From Micromonospora parastrephiae (lineage in GTDB: Bacteria; Actinomycetota; Actinomycetes; Mycobacteriales; Micromonosporaceae), in assembly GCF_016802865.1 (NCBI RefSeq), contig NZ_JAEVHM010000049.1:1-33036 (forward strand): a DNA stretch of 33,036 nucleotides, in the 5' to 3' direction. Position 1 is the stretch's first letter. Each line of letters opens with the position of its first letter. The notes beneath the pieces were generated by a model. The model saw only the letters and a program-made list of their open reading frames with translations, did not search any database and was not told where the DNA came from. Made by a program: the position numbers and the translations under genes. Of the stretch, positions 1 through 8,720 are shown one piece after another.

Positions 1-235
1 GTTCGCCGACAGCGGGGCTCGCCAAGCCCGGCTCACCTCCTCGCGCTCACTGAGCCGCCTTTCGTTCGCGACTGCGGGCTCGCAAACCGGCTCACTCCTC
101 GCGCTCACTGAGCCGCCTTCGTTCGCGACTGCGGGGCTCGCAAAACCGGCTCACTCCTCGCGCTCACGCTGAAGCCTCCTTCGTTCGCGACTGCGGGGCT
201 CGCAAAACCGGCTCACTCCTCGCGCTCACGCTGAC
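1..235. repeat. Four tandem ~60-bp repeat units, 3' of tldD
   Basis: Near-identical units begin at about 1, 64, 121 and 183 (spacing 57-63 bp). Each carries GTTCGCGACTGCGGGGCTCG followed by GGCTCACTCCTCGCGCTCAC; the first unit is the most diverged. Inside units, GGCTCA and TGAGCC form short inverted arms, so folded RNA is possible. The last unit overlaps the end of tldD: its final two residues and stop codon (226-234) lie in repeat sequence, so the array would be the 3' untranslated region of tldD. A related 20-mer lies at 27441-27460. No gene is visible here. Confidence 0.85.
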
Positions 236-1662
236 ACCCCCACCCGGACGTTGCGGAACCGGGCCGGCGCCGCCGGATGCCCGGTGTGCCCGATCTGGCC
301 GGGCTGGCCCTTGCCGCAGTTGGGCGTCCCCCACGGCACCGTCTCGCCGGAGAGCATGTCCATCGAGCGCCAGAACAGCGGGCCGATCCCGGTGTACGTC
401 GGGTTGCGCAGCATCCGCCCCCGCCGGCCCTTCTTGATCTCCCAGCCCACCTCGCAGCCGAACTGGAAGTTGAGCCGCTTGTCGTCGATCGACCAGGACC
501 GGTTGATGTCCATCAGGACGCCGTCGTCGGTGGCCGCGATGATCTCGTCCAGGGTGTGCGGGCCGGGTTCCAGGCCGACGTTGGTCATCCGCACCATCGG
601 CAGTCGGGCCCACCCGTCGGCCCGTACGCTGCCGCCGTAGTCGAGGCTGGCCATGGCCGCGGAGTCCCGTCCGGCGAGCACACCCACCCAGCGACCGTCG
701 CGGACCGCGTCGCGCTTGACCGCGGGGGAGCCCTCGTCGTCGAAGCCGAAGCTGCCCAACGCGCCCGGGATCGTCGGGTCGATGGTGATGTTCATCAGGT
801 CGGAGCCGTAGCGCAGCGAGCCGAGTTGGGCCAGGTTCAGCCAGGACGTGCCGGCGAACGCGGCCTCCCACCCGAGGATCCGGTCCAGTTCGATGGCGTG
901 CCCGACCGACTCGTGGATCTGCAGGGCCAACTGCTCGCCGCCGAGGATCAGATCCGTCTCGCCGGCCGGGCAGGGCGGGGCGGTGAGCAGCGCCCGGGAC
1001 TCCTCGGCGATCTGCGCGGCGTGCGCGGCGAGGTCGAGCGACTCGACCAGCTCCCATCCGGTGGTGCCGTACTGGCCCCGGTAGCTGGGCCAGGACCGGC
1101 GCTGCGTCTCACCATCGCCGATCGAGGTGGCCGAGATGCCGGCTCCGCACTCGCGGATCCGCTGGTCGATCCGGTGACCCTCGCTGGAGACGAACCACTT
1201 CGCGGTGTCCCAGATCTGGTACAGGCCCTCCGCGACGTCCGCGCCGTGCTCGGCCATCGTGCGGGTCGCGCCGACCAGGAGGTCGCCCTTGTCCGACAGG
1301 GGCACCCCGAGCGGGTCGATCTGACAGCCGGAGACCCAGCTCGCGGTGACCGCCTCCACCGGCACCAGGTCGACCGGAGGGCCGGGCACCCGTGCGCTCG
1401 CCATGGCCGTCCGCGTCGCCCGTCGCCCGGCGTCGCGGGCGGCGGCGTCCGACAGATCGGGTACGGCGTGGAAGCCCCAGCTCGCGCCGACCAGCGCCCG
1501 GACGCCGAGCCCGATGCTCTCGTCCTGGGTCAGCTCCTCCACGTCGCCGTTGCGCGCCGCCATCGACTCGTAGCGACGGTGCATCACCCGGGCGTCGGCG
1601 TACCGGGCCCCCGCGTCGAGGGCGGCCTGGACGGCGGCGGTGGCCGCGTCGAACTCGGTCAT
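226..1662 (-). CDS. tldD: TldD/PmbA-family metalloprotease, TldD type
   Basis: Predicted TldD subunit (478 aa) of the TldD/TldE zinc protease. In known systems this heterodimer trims unfolded or modified peptides, for example during peptide-toxin maturation. The metal-binding HExxxH motif is seen as HESVGH near residue 250, which marks the catalytic TldD-type subunit; the partner TldE/PmbA lacks it. The C-terminus has the family pattern CGKGQPGQ...PARFRNVRVG. I chose ATG 1662, which has AGGG 8-12 nt upstream, over an in-frame GTG at 1692. The partner gene is not in the window and would be expected to the left. The Uma2 gene lies 33 nt upstream on the same strand, so the two may be co-transcribed. 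The last codons and stop lie in the tandem repeat. It is soluble, with no signal peptide. Confidence 0.9.
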   Translation of the reverse strand: MTEFDAATAAVQAALDAGARYADARVMHRRYESMAARNGDVEELTQDESIGLGVRALVGASWGFHAVPDLSDAAARDAGRRATRTAMASARVPGPPVDLVPVEAVTASWVSGCQIDPLGVPLSDKGDLLVGATRTMAEHGADVAEGLYQIWDTAKWFVSSEGHRIDQRIRECGAGISATSIGDGETQRRSWPSYRGQYGTTGWELVESLDLAAHAAQIAEESRALLTAPPCPAGETDLILGGEQLALQIHESVGHAIELDRILGWEAAFAGTSWLNLAQLGSLRYGSDLMNITIDPTIPGALGSFGFDDEGSPAVKRDAVRDGRWVGVLAGRDSAAMASLDYGGSVRADGWARLPMVRMTNVGLEPGPHTLDEIIAATDDGVLMDINRSWSIDDKRLNFQFGCEVGWEIKKGRRGRMLRNPTYTGIGPLFWRSMDMLSGETVPWGTPNCGKGQPGQIGHTGHPAAPARFRNVRVGVSA

Positions 1663-1695
1663 GCGACCGACCCTAGGCCAGCCGACCGACACCCG

Positions 1696-2244
1696 TCAGG
1701 GGACGAGATCCTCCGGCCGGACGGTGGCCCGTACCGGTTCCGTCAGCTCCAACGCCTCGCCGCGCTTCGCGGCCGTCGCTTCGACGTAGTGGCCGCCTTG
1801 GCGCCGGTAGAGGCGCAGCGCTCCGGTCTCCTGTTCCACCAACAGGTACCACCCGATCCCGGCGGCAGCGTAGTAGTGCATCTTGAGCACCTTGTCGGTG
1901 GACGCGTTGCCCGGCGAAATGATCTCGCAAACCAGACGGACGTCGGTCGCCTCGATAGTGAGCTCGTCGAGATCGATCGGGTCGGTGAGGACGAGATCGG
2001 GGATCGGTATCCGACCGGGCCGGAGCCGGACGTTGACCGCCTCGAGGAGTTCGAGACCGGCGGCCTCGGAGGCTGCTTCGAGGATGTTGCCGAGCCTGCG
2101 GGAAATGCGTTGGTGTCGGGGGGTGGGGGCTGGGGTCACGTGGAGGCTCCCGTCGAAGAGTTCGACGCGTTGCTGCGTCTCGCCGAGGGCGAGGTACTCC
2201 TCTTCGGTCCACGGGCCTTCGTGGTTGAACACCGCCGCGGTCAT
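1696..2244 (-). CDS. Uma2-family (DUF820) nuclease-fold protein
   Basis: A 182-aa protein of the Uma2/DUF820 family, which has a restriction-endonuclease-like PD-(D/E)XK fold. Its biological role is largely unknown, and these genes are often scattered in many copies in actinomycetes and cyanobacteria. Visible motifs are the N-terminal WTEEEYLAL, then PIPDLVL (the PD aspartate), VCEIISPGN (the E of E-x-x) and the following DKVLKMHYYAAAGIGWYLLV block, all in the usual order. The start at ATG 2244 has a good GGAGG 5 nt upstream; an in-frame GTG at 2256 overlaps this site and is less likely. It lies upstream of tldD on the same strand with a 33-nt gap. Family assignment is firm; in vivo nuclease activity is not shown. 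Confidence 0.85.
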   Translation of the reverse strand: MTAAVFNHEGPWTEEEYLALGETQQRVELFDGSLHVTPAPTPRHQRISRRLGNILEAASEAAGLELLEAVNVRLRPGRIPIPDLVLTDPIDLDELTIEATDVRLVCEIISPGNASTDKVLKMHYYAAAGIGWYLLVEQETGALRLYRRQGGHYVEATAAKRGEALELTEPVRATVRPEDLVP

Positions 2245-2407
2245 CGTCACCTCCACCTCGTGCCACCGGGATCCTCTGCTGCGTGCTCGGCCAATGATCG
2301 CACCTGACGTGCGCTTAAGACCATGAATGCCCGAGGTGAGGGGTGTTCAGGGCCGATGCCGACTCGTTACGCTCGGGCCCGCTGACACGTGCCGACTTTG
2401 TAGCTTA

Positions 2408-2436
2408 TTTTCACCCTCGGGACTTTCCTGTAAGTT
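2408..2436 (+). promoter_or_regulatory. Possible promoter of the ABC importer operon
   Basis: TTTTCA (2408-2413), a 17-bp spacer and TAAGTT (2431-2436) fit a -35/-10 pair. They lie in an unusually AT-rich stretch and would give a short leader that includes the ribosome site GGGAGG at 2451-2456. Inferred from sequence only. The rest of the 217-bp space between the Uma2 gene and the importer holds a small inverted repeat (CGCAC/GTGCG, 2299-2313) and nothing else I can name. Confidence 0.35.
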
Positions 2437-2461
2437 CTCTTCGTCACTGAGGGAGGTGGCC

Positions 2462-3577
2462 GTGGACAGCTCGGAACCGTCGCCGTCCGGGGAGCCGGAC
2501 GACCGTCCCGCCGTGCCGGCGCAGCGCTCCGACCAGGACGCCTACCTGCGGGTGAGTGACCTGCGGGTCCGGTTCGACACCGAGGACGGCGTGGTGCGCG
2601 CGGTCGACGGGGTGTCGTTCGCGGTCGAGCGGGGCCGCACTCTCGGCATCGTCGGCGAGTCCGGCTCCGGCAAGAGCGTCACCTCGCTGGCCATCCTCGG
2701 CCTGCACGACCCCCGGCGGACCACCATCACCGGGGAGATCTCGGTGGGCGGCCGGCAGGTGGTCGGCCTCTCCGACGAGGAGGTACGCCGGCTGCGCGGC
2801 CGGGACATGGCGATGATCTTCCAGGATCCGCTCTCCGCGCTGCACCCCTACTACACCGTCGGCCGGCAGATCGCCGAGGCGTACCGGGTGCACCACCCGA
2901 AGGCCAACCGGCGGGAGGCCCGCCAGCGGGCGGTGGACATGCTGGACCGGGTGGGCATCCCGCAGCCGGCCCGCCGCTTCGACCAGTACCCGCACGAGTT
3001 CTCCGGCGGCATGCGTCAGCGGGCGATGATCGCGATGTCCCTGGTCAACGACCCGGCGCTGCTGATCGCCGACGAGCCGACCACCGCGCTGGACGTCACC
3101 GTGCAGGCGCAGATCCTGGACCTGCTCGCCGACCTCCAGGCCGAGTTCCACTCCGCGATCATCCTGATCACCCACGACCTCGGCGTGGTCGGCCAGGTCG
3201 CCGACGATGTCCTGGTCATGTACGGCGGTCGCGCCGTCGAGCGGGGCAGCGTCGAGCAGGTGCTCCGTTCGCCGCAGCATCCGTACACCTGGGGGTTGCT
3301 CTCCAGCGTGCCGTCGCTGCACGGCGACGCGGACGCGGACCTGGTGCCCATTCCCGGCAACCCGCCCAGCCTGATCAACCTGCCGTCCGGCTGCGCGTTC
3401 CACCCACGTTGCCGGTACGCGGACCGGGCCGGCAGCCGCTCCCGGAGCGACGTGCCGGAGCTGCGCCCGGCAGGGCAGAGCGATTCGGATGGCCACCTGG
3501 TCGCCTGCCACCTGGGCGCCGAGGAACGCGCGGCGTTCTACGCCGAGGACATCGCATCCGTGGGGGTGGCCCGATGA
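2462..3577 (+). CDS. Peptide ABC importer, ATP-binding protein 1 (OppD/DppD type)
   Basis: Cytoplasmic ATPase (371 aa) powering a peptide/nickel-type importer. Walker A GESGSGKS is at about residues 65-72, the ABC signature FSGGMRQR near 180-187, and Walker B LLIADEP with the catalytic Glu near 205. The H-loop ITHDLG lies near 238. A C-terminal oligopeptide-transporter extension ([12 protein letters not shown], then GCAFHPRC) follows. I chose GTG 2462, 5 nt after GGGAGG; the frame is open further upstream (ATG 2327), but that stretch does not look like family sequence. The C-terminal cysteine cluster, which can hold an Fe-S cluster in DppD/DppF-type ATPases, has three cysteines here; the third usual one is missing. 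The stop overlaps the next start (ATGA), so it is the first gene of a five-gene operon. Confidence 0.93.
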   Translation: MDSSEPSPSGEPDDRPAVPAQRSDQDAYLRVSDLRVRFDTEDGVVRAVDGVSFAVERGRTLGIVGESGSGKSVTSLAILGLHDPRRTTITGEISVGGRQVVGLSDEEVRRLRGRDMAMIFQDPLSALHPYYTVGRQIAEAYRVHHPKANRREARQRAVDMLDRVGIPQPARRFDQYPHEFSGGMRQRAMIAMSLVNDPALLIADEPTTALDVTVQAQILDLLADLQAEFHSAIILITHDLGVVGQVADDVLVMYGGRAVERGSVEQVLRSPQHPYTWGLLSSVPSLHGDADADLVPIPGNPPSLINLPSGCAFHPRCRYADRAGSRSRSDVPELRPAGQSDSDGHLVACHLGAEERAAFYAEDIASVGVAR

Positions 3578-4584
3578 GCGACGAACCACTGCTGCGGGTA
3601 CGTGGGCTGACCAAGCACTTCCCGGTACGTCAGGGGCTGCGCGGCACGGGTCTGGTGCGGGCGGTCGACGGGCTCGACTTCGACGTGCGACCGGGCGAGA
3701 CGCTCGGCCTGGTGGGGGAGTCCGGGTGCGGCAAGACCACCACCGGTCGGATGCTGGTGCGGTTGCTGGAACCGACCGACGGCAGCATCGAGTTCGCGGG
3801 GCGGGACATCACCCACGCCGGACGCCGGGAGCTGCGCCCGCTGCGTCAGGACCTCCAGATCATCTTCCAGGACCCGTACGCCTCGTTGAACCCCCGGCAC
3901 ACCGTGGGCCGGATCGTGGCGATGCCGTTGCAGGTGAACGGGATCAAGCCGCCGGGCGGGATCAAGGCGCGGGTGCAGGAGCTGCTGGAGCTGGTCGGGT
4001 TGAACCCGGAGCACTACAACCGGTACCCGCACGAGTTCTCCGGTGGGCAGCGTCAGCGCATCGGCATCGCCCGGGCGCTGGCCCTGCGGCCCAAGCTGAT
4101 CGTCGCCGACGAGCCGGTGTCCGCGCTGGACGTCTCGATCCAGGCGCAGGTCGTCAACCTGCTGCGCGACCTGCAACGGGAACTCGGCCTGGCGTTCGTG
4201 TTCATCGCGCACGACCTGGCCGTCGTTCGGCACTTCTGCCAGCGGGTCGCCGTGATGTACCTGGGTCGGATCGTGGAGATCGGCGACCGGGCGGACATCT
4301 ACGAGCGCCCCCAGCACCCGTACACGCGGGCTCTGCTGTCGGCGATCCCGGATGTCACCCAGCTCGGCCCGGCGGGCCGGATCCGGCTGACCGGTGACGT
4401 GCCGACTCCGCTCGACCCACCCTCGGGCTGCCGGTTCCGCACCCGGTGCTGGAAGGCGCAGGACATCTGCGCCGCCGAGGAGCCCGCGCTCGTTCAGCGC
4501 GACGGCGGCAGGCAGGCCGCCGCGTGTCACTTCCCCGAGGTGGCGGGGTCGGTTGCCCAGGTCGTCGAGGAGGTGTCGTCGTGA
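3574..4584 (+). CDS. Peptide ABC importer, ATP-binding protein 2 (OppF/DppF type)
   Basis: Second ATPase (336 aa), expected to pair with the upstream one to drive peptide import. Walker A is GESGCGKT, the signature FSGGQRQR, Walker [13 protein letters not shown] and the H-loop FIAHDLAV. The C-terminal oligopeptide-transporter extension has all four cysteines (GCRFRTRC, then C in KAQDIC, then AACHF), unlike the partner. The ATG at 3574 overlaps the stop of the first ATPase as ATGA, so translation is probably coupled. The gene ends in a GTGA overlap with the first permease. Assignment to the dipeptide/oligopeptide/nickel family is firm; the exact substrate cannot be read from the sequence. Confidence 0.93.
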   Translation: MSDEPLLRVRGLTKHFPVRQGLRGTGLVRAVDGLDFDVRPGETLGLVGESGCGKTTTGRMLVRLLEPTDGSIEFAGRDITHAGRRELRPLRQDLQIIFQDPYASLNPRHTVGRIVAMPLQVNGIKPPGGIKARVQELLELVGLNPEHYNRYPHEFSGGQRQRIGIARALALRPKLIVADEPVSALDVSIQAQVVNLLRDLQRELGLAFVFIAHDLAVVRHFCQRVAVMYLGRIVEIGDRADIYERPQHPYTRALLSAIPDVTQLGPAGRIRLTGDVPTPLDPPSGCRFRTRCWKAQDICAAEEPALVQRDGGRQAAACHFPEVAGSVAQVVEEVSS

Positions 4585-5588
4585 GCCTGTCCCCGGTGGA
4601 GGGTGTGGCGCTGGCCGAGATCGAGTCCGGCGCGGACACGGGCGAGCACGCGGCGAAGGGTGTCGTCGGCCGTTCACCCGGTCAGCTCGCCTGGCTGCGG
4701 CTGCGCCGCGACCGTACGGCGATGGTCAGTGGCGGGCTGCTGGTGTTCTTCCTGCTGCTGGGGCTGGCCGCTCCGTTGATCGAGATGGTCTACGGCGTGG
4801 GTCCGCGCGAGCAGTTCCAGAATCTGCTGGACGGCTTCGGCATGCCGCTGGGTTACGCCGGCGGTGTCACCGGGGAGCACTGGTTCGGCCTGGAGCCGAA
4901 TCTGGGTCGGGACATCTTCATCCGGTTGATCTACGGGCTGCGGACGTCGCTGTTCATCGCGTTCGCCGCCGCGTTGATCACCGCGACGATCGGCATCGTG
5001 CTCGGCGCGCTCGCCGGCTATCTCGGCGGCTGGCTCGACGCGGTGATCAGCTGGATCACCGACCTGACCCTGGCCATGCCGTTCCTGATCATCGCGTTGG
5101 CGCTCACCCCGACCATCACGCTGCGTTTCTACGGTGAGCGGGGCCAGGTGTCGTCCGCCTTCGGGGTGGGCGTGCTGATCGCCGTCTTCGCCATCTTCGG
5201 CTGGACCAGCACGGCCCGCCTGGTGCGCGGGCAGGTGATCGCGTTACGCGAGCGGGAGTTCGTGGAGGCGGCCAGGGCCAGCGGCGCCGGGCTGGGGCAC
5301 ATCATCTTCCGGCAACTGCTGCCGAACATCTGGGCACCGATCCTGGTCTCGTTCTCGCTGGCGGTGCCGCAGTTCATCACCAGCGAGGCCGCGCTGTCGT
5401 TCATCGGGGTCGGCCTCAGCGACGAGACCCCGAGCTTCGGCCGGATGATCTACGACAGTCTGGACTTCCTCCAGACCGACCCGGCGTACGTGTTCTTCCC
5501 GGGCATCATGATCTTCGCGCTGGTGTTCGCCTTCAACCTCTTCGGCGACGCGTTGCGGGACGCGCTCGACCCGAAGTCGTCCCGGTAG
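4581..5588 (+). CDS. Peptide ABC importer permease (DppC/OppC type)
   Basis: Inner-membrane permease of 335 aa with an N-terminal cytoplasmic tail, a first hydrophobic segment ([15 protein letters not shown]) and about five more in the transport domain. The ATPase-contacting EAA loop is visible as [20 protein letters not shown]. The C-terminal pattern [17 protein letters not shown] and [12 protein letters not shown] is typical of the DppC group. I chose GTG 4581, with GAGGAGG 7 nt upstream and a GTGA overlap with the ATPase stop. It works with the second permease, 10 nt downstream, to form the membrane channel. Confidence 0.92.
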   Translation: MSLSPVEGVALAEIESGADTGEHAAKGVVGRSPGQLAWLRLRRDRTAMVSGGLLVFFLLLGLAAPLIEMVYGVGPREQFQNLLDGFGMPLGYAGGVTGEHWFGLEPNLGRDIFIRLIYGLRTSLFIAFAAALITATIGIVLGALAGYLGGWLDAVISWITDLTLAMPFLIIALALTPTITLRFYGERGQVSSAFGVGVLIAVFAIFGWTSTARLVRGQVIALREREFVEAARASGAGLGHIIFRQLLPNIWAPILVSFSLAVPQFITSEAALSFIGVGLSDETPSFGRMIYDSLDFLQTDPAYVFFPGIMIFALVFAFNLFGDALRDALDPKSSR

Positions 5589-5598
5589 GGGTGGGCTC

Positions 5599-6585
5599 AT
5601 GTCACGTTTCCTGATCAAGCGGCTGTTCTCCGCCACGCTGACCCTGTTCGCGGTGAGCGTGCTGACCTTCCTGATGTTCTTCGCCCTGCCGCGCGACCCG
5701 GTCACCGGGATGTGCCCGAAGAACTGCAACCCGGAGCGGCTGGAGCGGGTCCGCGACGATCTGGGCCTGAACGATCCGCTGGTCAGCCAGTACGCCGGTT
5801 ACATGAAGGGCATCGTCACCGGACGGGACCTGGGCAGCGCCCAGGGTGGCCGGTGTGACGCGCCCTGCCTGGGCTGGTCGTACGTCTCCAACGAGGCGGT
5901 TTCGGACACCATCGCGCGGGTGCTGCCGGTGACGTTGAGCATCGTGATCCCGGCGGCGATCCTCTGGCTGCTGCTCGGGGTGGGCCTCGGCATGGTCTCG
6001 GCGCTGCGTCGGGGCACCTGGCTGGACCGGGCCGCCATCGGCTTCTCGCTGACCGGCGCCTCGTTGCAGCTCTACTTCGTGGGCGCGGTGCTGCTGCTGG
6101 TGTTCGTCTACAACCTGCGGCTGCTGCCGGTGCCGAGCTACACGTCGATCTTCGACGATCCGGTGAAGTGGGCGAGTGGCCTGGTGCTGGCCTGGGTGGC
6201 GCTTGCCTTCCTCTTCTCGGCCATCTACGCCCGGTTGTCCCGGGCGCAGATGTTGGAGACGCTGTCGGAGGACTTCGTCCGCACCGCGCGGGCCAAGGGC
6301 CTGGCCAAACCCAAGGTGTACGGGCGACACGCCCTGCGCGCGGCGATCACCCCGGTGGTGACCATCGCCGGGCTGGACGTGGGCGGGGCGCTGGGTGGCA
6401 CGGTGATCACCGAGACGACGTTCGGCATCCAGGGGCTGGGGCGTACGGCGGTGGACGCGGTGCGCTCCGGTGACCTGCCCACCATCATGGCCACCGTGCT
6501 GATCGCGGCCGTCTTCGTGGTGTTGGCGAACGTGCTGGTGGATCTGCTCTACGCGGCCATCGACCCCCGGGTCCGGCTGCGCTGA
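5599..6585 (+). CDS. Peptide ABC importer permease (DppB/OppB type)
   Basis: Second membrane permease, 328 aa, with the typical DppB start MSRFLIKRLFSATLTLFAVS as first membrane segment and the conserved RDDLGLNDPLVSQYAGYMKG periplasmic block. The EAA loop is FVRTARAKGLAKPKVYGRHA and the end is LVDLLYAAIDPRVRL. Four cysteines in the first extracellular loop (CPKNC and CDAPC) are a feature of this protein that could form disulfides. It starts 10 nt after the first permease. A stem-loop follows its stop, and the binding-protein gene lies after a 147-bp gap, so the operon order is ATPases, permeases, then binding protein. Confidence 0.92.
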   Translation: MSRFLIKRLFSATLTLFAVSVLTFLMFFALPRDPVTGMCPKNCNPERLERVRDDLGLNDPLVSQYAGYMKGIVTGRDLGSAQGGRCDAPCLGWSYVSNEAVSDTIARVLPVTLSIVIPAAILWLLLGVGLGMVSALRRGTWLDRAAIGFSLTGASLQLYFVGAVLLLVFVYNLRLLPVPSYTSIFDDPVKWASGLVLAWVALAFLFSAIYARLSRAQMLETLSEDFVRTARAKGLAKPKVYGRHALRAAITPVVTIAGLDVGGALGGTVITETTFGIQGLGRTAVDAVRSGDLPTIMATVLIAAVFVVLANVLVDLLYAAIDPRVRLR

Positions 6586-6590
6586 GCGGC

Positions 6591-6609
6591 CGGGTGTCCA
6601 CCACACCCG
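6591..6609 (+). terminator. Small intercistronic hairpin after the permease gene
   Basis: CGGGTGT (6591-6597) and ACACCCG (6603-6609) pair perfectly around a 5-nt loop, starting 5 nt after the permease stop. There is no T-run. It could be a partial terminator or an mRNA-stabilising element separating the transport genes from the binding-protein gene. Confidence 0.4.
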
Positions 6610-6625
6610 CCGACGGTAAAATTTA

Positions 6626-6653
6626 TCGACAACTGTTACACAACTCGTAGGTT
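6626..6653 (+). promoter_or_regulatory. Possible separate promoter for the binding-protein gene
   Basis: TCGACA (6626-6631), a 16-bp spacer and TAGGTT (6648-6653) lie in a striking AT-rich island within the 147-bp gap upstream of the binding lipoprotein gene. This would allow the binding protein to be made in excess over the membrane parts, as is common for such importers. Inference from sequence. Confidence 0.35.
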
Positions 6654-6732
6654 TTCTTCCTTACGATCCTCGGGACGTCGGCGGTTCTCGCCCCGACGAA
6701 ACCGCACGGCACATGGGTGAAGGGGGTACTTC

Positions 6733-8475
6733 ATGCGACCACGCGTGGCGGTTGCCGCAGGCGGCGCGATCGCTCTGGTTGTGGCATTGGGTGCGTGCTC
6801 GAAGAACACGGGCGAGGGCACCACGGTGGACAGCGAGCGGAAGCAGACCGGGGTCATCGCGACGGACCCCAAGGACTCGCAGGGGCCGGCGGCCGAGGTG
6901 AGTGGCGCCCAGAAGGGTGGCACCTTCAGCGTCATCCGGGAGTCCCCGATCTCCCACCTGGACCCGCAGCGGACGTACTCGTTCGCCGGTCTGATGGCCA
7001 ACCCCCTCTGGTCGCGCTACCTGACCACCTGGAAGGACGACGGCAAGGGCGGCCTGGTCCTGGTGGGTGACCTGGCCGAGACGCCGGGCAAAAACGTCAA
7101 CAACGACTGCAAGGTCTGGGAATTCACGATCAAGGACGGGGTGAAGTTCGAGGACGGCCGGCCGATCACCTCCAAGGAGATCGCGTACGGCATCGCCCGG
7201 TCCTTCGACCCGGACCTGTCCGGCGGCCCGACCTACATCCAGGAGTGGCTGGCCGACACCGCGCAGTTCGACACCAAGTGGGACTTCAAGAAGAACAAGA
7301 CGTCGTTGCCGCCCGGCCTGAGCACGCCGGACGCCAAGACGCTGCGCTTCGAGTTCGCCAAGCCCCGCTGTGACCTGCCGTTCGCGGTCTCACTGCCGAC
7401 CACCGCGCCGCTCCCCGCGGACAAGGACACCGGCGTCGACCTGGACAAGCAGCCGTTCTCGTCCGGCCCCTACAAGGTCGCCAAGAACCAGGTCGGCGTG
7501 CAGATCACCCTGGACCGCAACCCCAACTGGGACGCGAACACCGACCCGGTCCGGCACCAGTACCCGGACCAGTTCGTCTGGAGCTTCGGCCCGACCGCGG
7601 ACGCCGCCAACAACCGGGTGATCGCCGACAACGGCGCCGACCAGAGCGCGCTCGCCTTCAACGCCGTGCCCGCCTCGCTGGTCGCCAAGGTGGCCGGGGA
7701 CGCCTCGCTCAAGTCGCGCAGCATCCTCTCCCCGACGCCGAGCGCCAACCAGCTCGTCATCAACAACCAGCGGGTCAAGGACCTGAAGGTCCGCCAGGCG
7801 CTCAACTACGCCATCGACCGGGAGGGCATGGTCAAGGCGCTCGGCGGCCAGACCGTCGCCGCGCCGCTGACCACGCTCATGCCGCCGGCCACGATCGGCT
7901 ACAAGGCGTACGAGGCGTACCCGGCGGGCCCCAACGGCAACGTCGACAAGGCCAAGGAACTGCTCGGCGGGCAGACGCCCGCGCTGGTCCTCGGAGTCGC
8001 CGACAACTCGACCGAGCAGCAGCAGGGCGCCCAGCTCAAGGCCAACCTGGAGCGGGCCGGCTTCAAGATCACGCTGCGGAACATCTCGGACGACGCCAAG
8101 CTCGACGAGATCAAGAAGAAGGACAACCCCTGGGACCTGTATCTCGGTAACTGGGCGGCGGACTGGCCGAGCGGGGCCTCCATCCTGCCGGTGCTCTACG
8201 ACGGCCGCACCATCAAGGCCGAGGGCAACAGCAACCAGTCCTACTTCAACGACCCGGCGATCAACGCCGAGATGGACCGCATCCTCGCCATGGAGCCGTC
8301 CGCACAGGGCCCCGAGTGGGCCAAGCTCGATGAACGGATCATGAAGGAGCACGCCCCCGTGGTGCCGCTCTTCGTCGACGTGGCCTACAACGTGCACGGG
8401 TCCAAGGCCGGGGGGATCTTCATCTCCAGCGTCTTCGGCTACCCGTCGTTCGTGAACGCGTACGTCAAACCGTAA
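6733..8475 (+). CDS. Peptide-binding lipoprotein of the ABC importer (SBP family 5)
   Basis: Extracellular substrate-binding lipoprotein, 580 aa, family 5 (DppA/OppA type). It has a signal peptide with lipobox LGAC, so Cys22 is the predicted lipid anchor, followed by a polar linker. The mature part starts with the family pattern GGTFSVIRESPISHLDPQR and contains WEFTIKDGVKFEDGRPITSK, LDRNPNWD, VRQALNYAIDRE and a C-terminal APVVPLFVDVAYNVHG region. The start ATG 6733 has AGGGGG 6 nt upstream. It is the last gene of the importer operon and probably also has its own promoter. A strong hairpin follows the stop. The substrate is probably peptides; nickel or other ligands cannot be excluded. Confidence 0.92.
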   Translation: MRPRVAVAAGGAIALVVALGACSKNTGEGTTVDSERKQTGVIATDPKDSQGPAAEVSGAQKGGTFSVIRESPISHLDPQRTYSFAGLMANPLWSRYLTTWKDDGKGGLVLVGDLAETPGKNVNNDCKVWEFTIKDGVKFEDGRPITSKEIAYGIARSFDPDLSGGPTYIQEWLADTAQFDTKWDFKKNKTSLPPGLSTPDAKTLRFEFAKPRCDLPFAVSLPTTAPLPADKDTGVDLDKQPFSSGPYKVAKNQVGVQITLDRNPNWDANTDPVRHQYPDQFVWSFGPTADAANNRVIADNGADQSALAFNAVPASLVAKVAGDASLKSRSILSPTPSANQLVINNQRVKDLKVRQALNYAIDREGMVKALGGQTVAAPLTTLMPPATIGYKAYEAYPAGPNGNVDKAKELLGGQTPALVLGVADNSTEQQQGAQLKANLERAGFKITLRNISDDAKLDEIKKKDNPWDLYLGNWAADWPSGASILPVLYDGRTIKAEGNSNQSYFNDPAINAEMDRILAMEPSAQGPEWAKLDERIMKEHAPVVPLFVDVAYNVHGSKAGGIFISSVFGYPSFVNAYVKP

Positions 8476-8490
8476 GTCACGCCGCAGGCA

Positions 8491-8534
8491 GGAAGGGCCC
8501 CCTCCCGACAACGTCGTCGGGAGGGGGCCCTTCC
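8491..8534 (+). terminator. Strong GC-rich terminator hairpin
   Basis: A perfect 19-bp stem (8491-8509 with 8516-8534, GGAAGGGCCCCCTCCCGAC and its complement) with a 6-nt loop, 15 nt after the binding-protein stop. There is no long T-run, as usual in high-GC actinomycetes. It is symmetrical, so it could act on either strand. The remaining sequence to 8632 shows no gene. Confidence 0.8.
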
Positions 8535-8632
8535 GTTCCTGCTGGAGCAGGTCACTGGTGCGAGTCGATCTCGCCGCAGGTCGTTCGGCGGCACGTCGGC
8601 GGCGGGACCGAGCCGGCGCGGCGACCCGCCCG

Positions 8633-8678
8633 TTGACAACATCGCTCGCGTCTCAATACGCTTAACAGGGTCGTTAAG
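8633..8678 (+). promoter_or_regulatory. Promoter with embedded inverted repeat (likely ArsR operator)
   Basis: A perfect -35 TTGACA (8633-8638), an 18-bp spacer and TACGCT (8657-8662) form the best-looking promoter in the window. The inverted repeat CTTAAC (8661-8666) and GTTAAG (8673-8678) overlaps the end of the -10 and the expected start of transcription. A repressor bound there would block RNA polymerase. The next gene is an ArsR-family repressor, so autoregulation is the natural reading (inference). Confidence 0.6.
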
Positions 8679-8720
8679 TGAGGGGAGCTTCCGATAGTTG
8701 GCAGCGATCAACTCAGCGCG

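Noticed and set aside
1..235. Possible CRISPR array
   Set aside because: Units follow one another with no unique spacers and differ by small indels; this is a plain tandem repeat and no cas gene is near.
2257..2461. Riboswitch or RNA leader upstream of the importer
   Set aside because: I see only a small 5-bp inverted repeat and a promoter-like pair; no conserved riboswitch core is recognisable and the predicted leader is about 20 nt.
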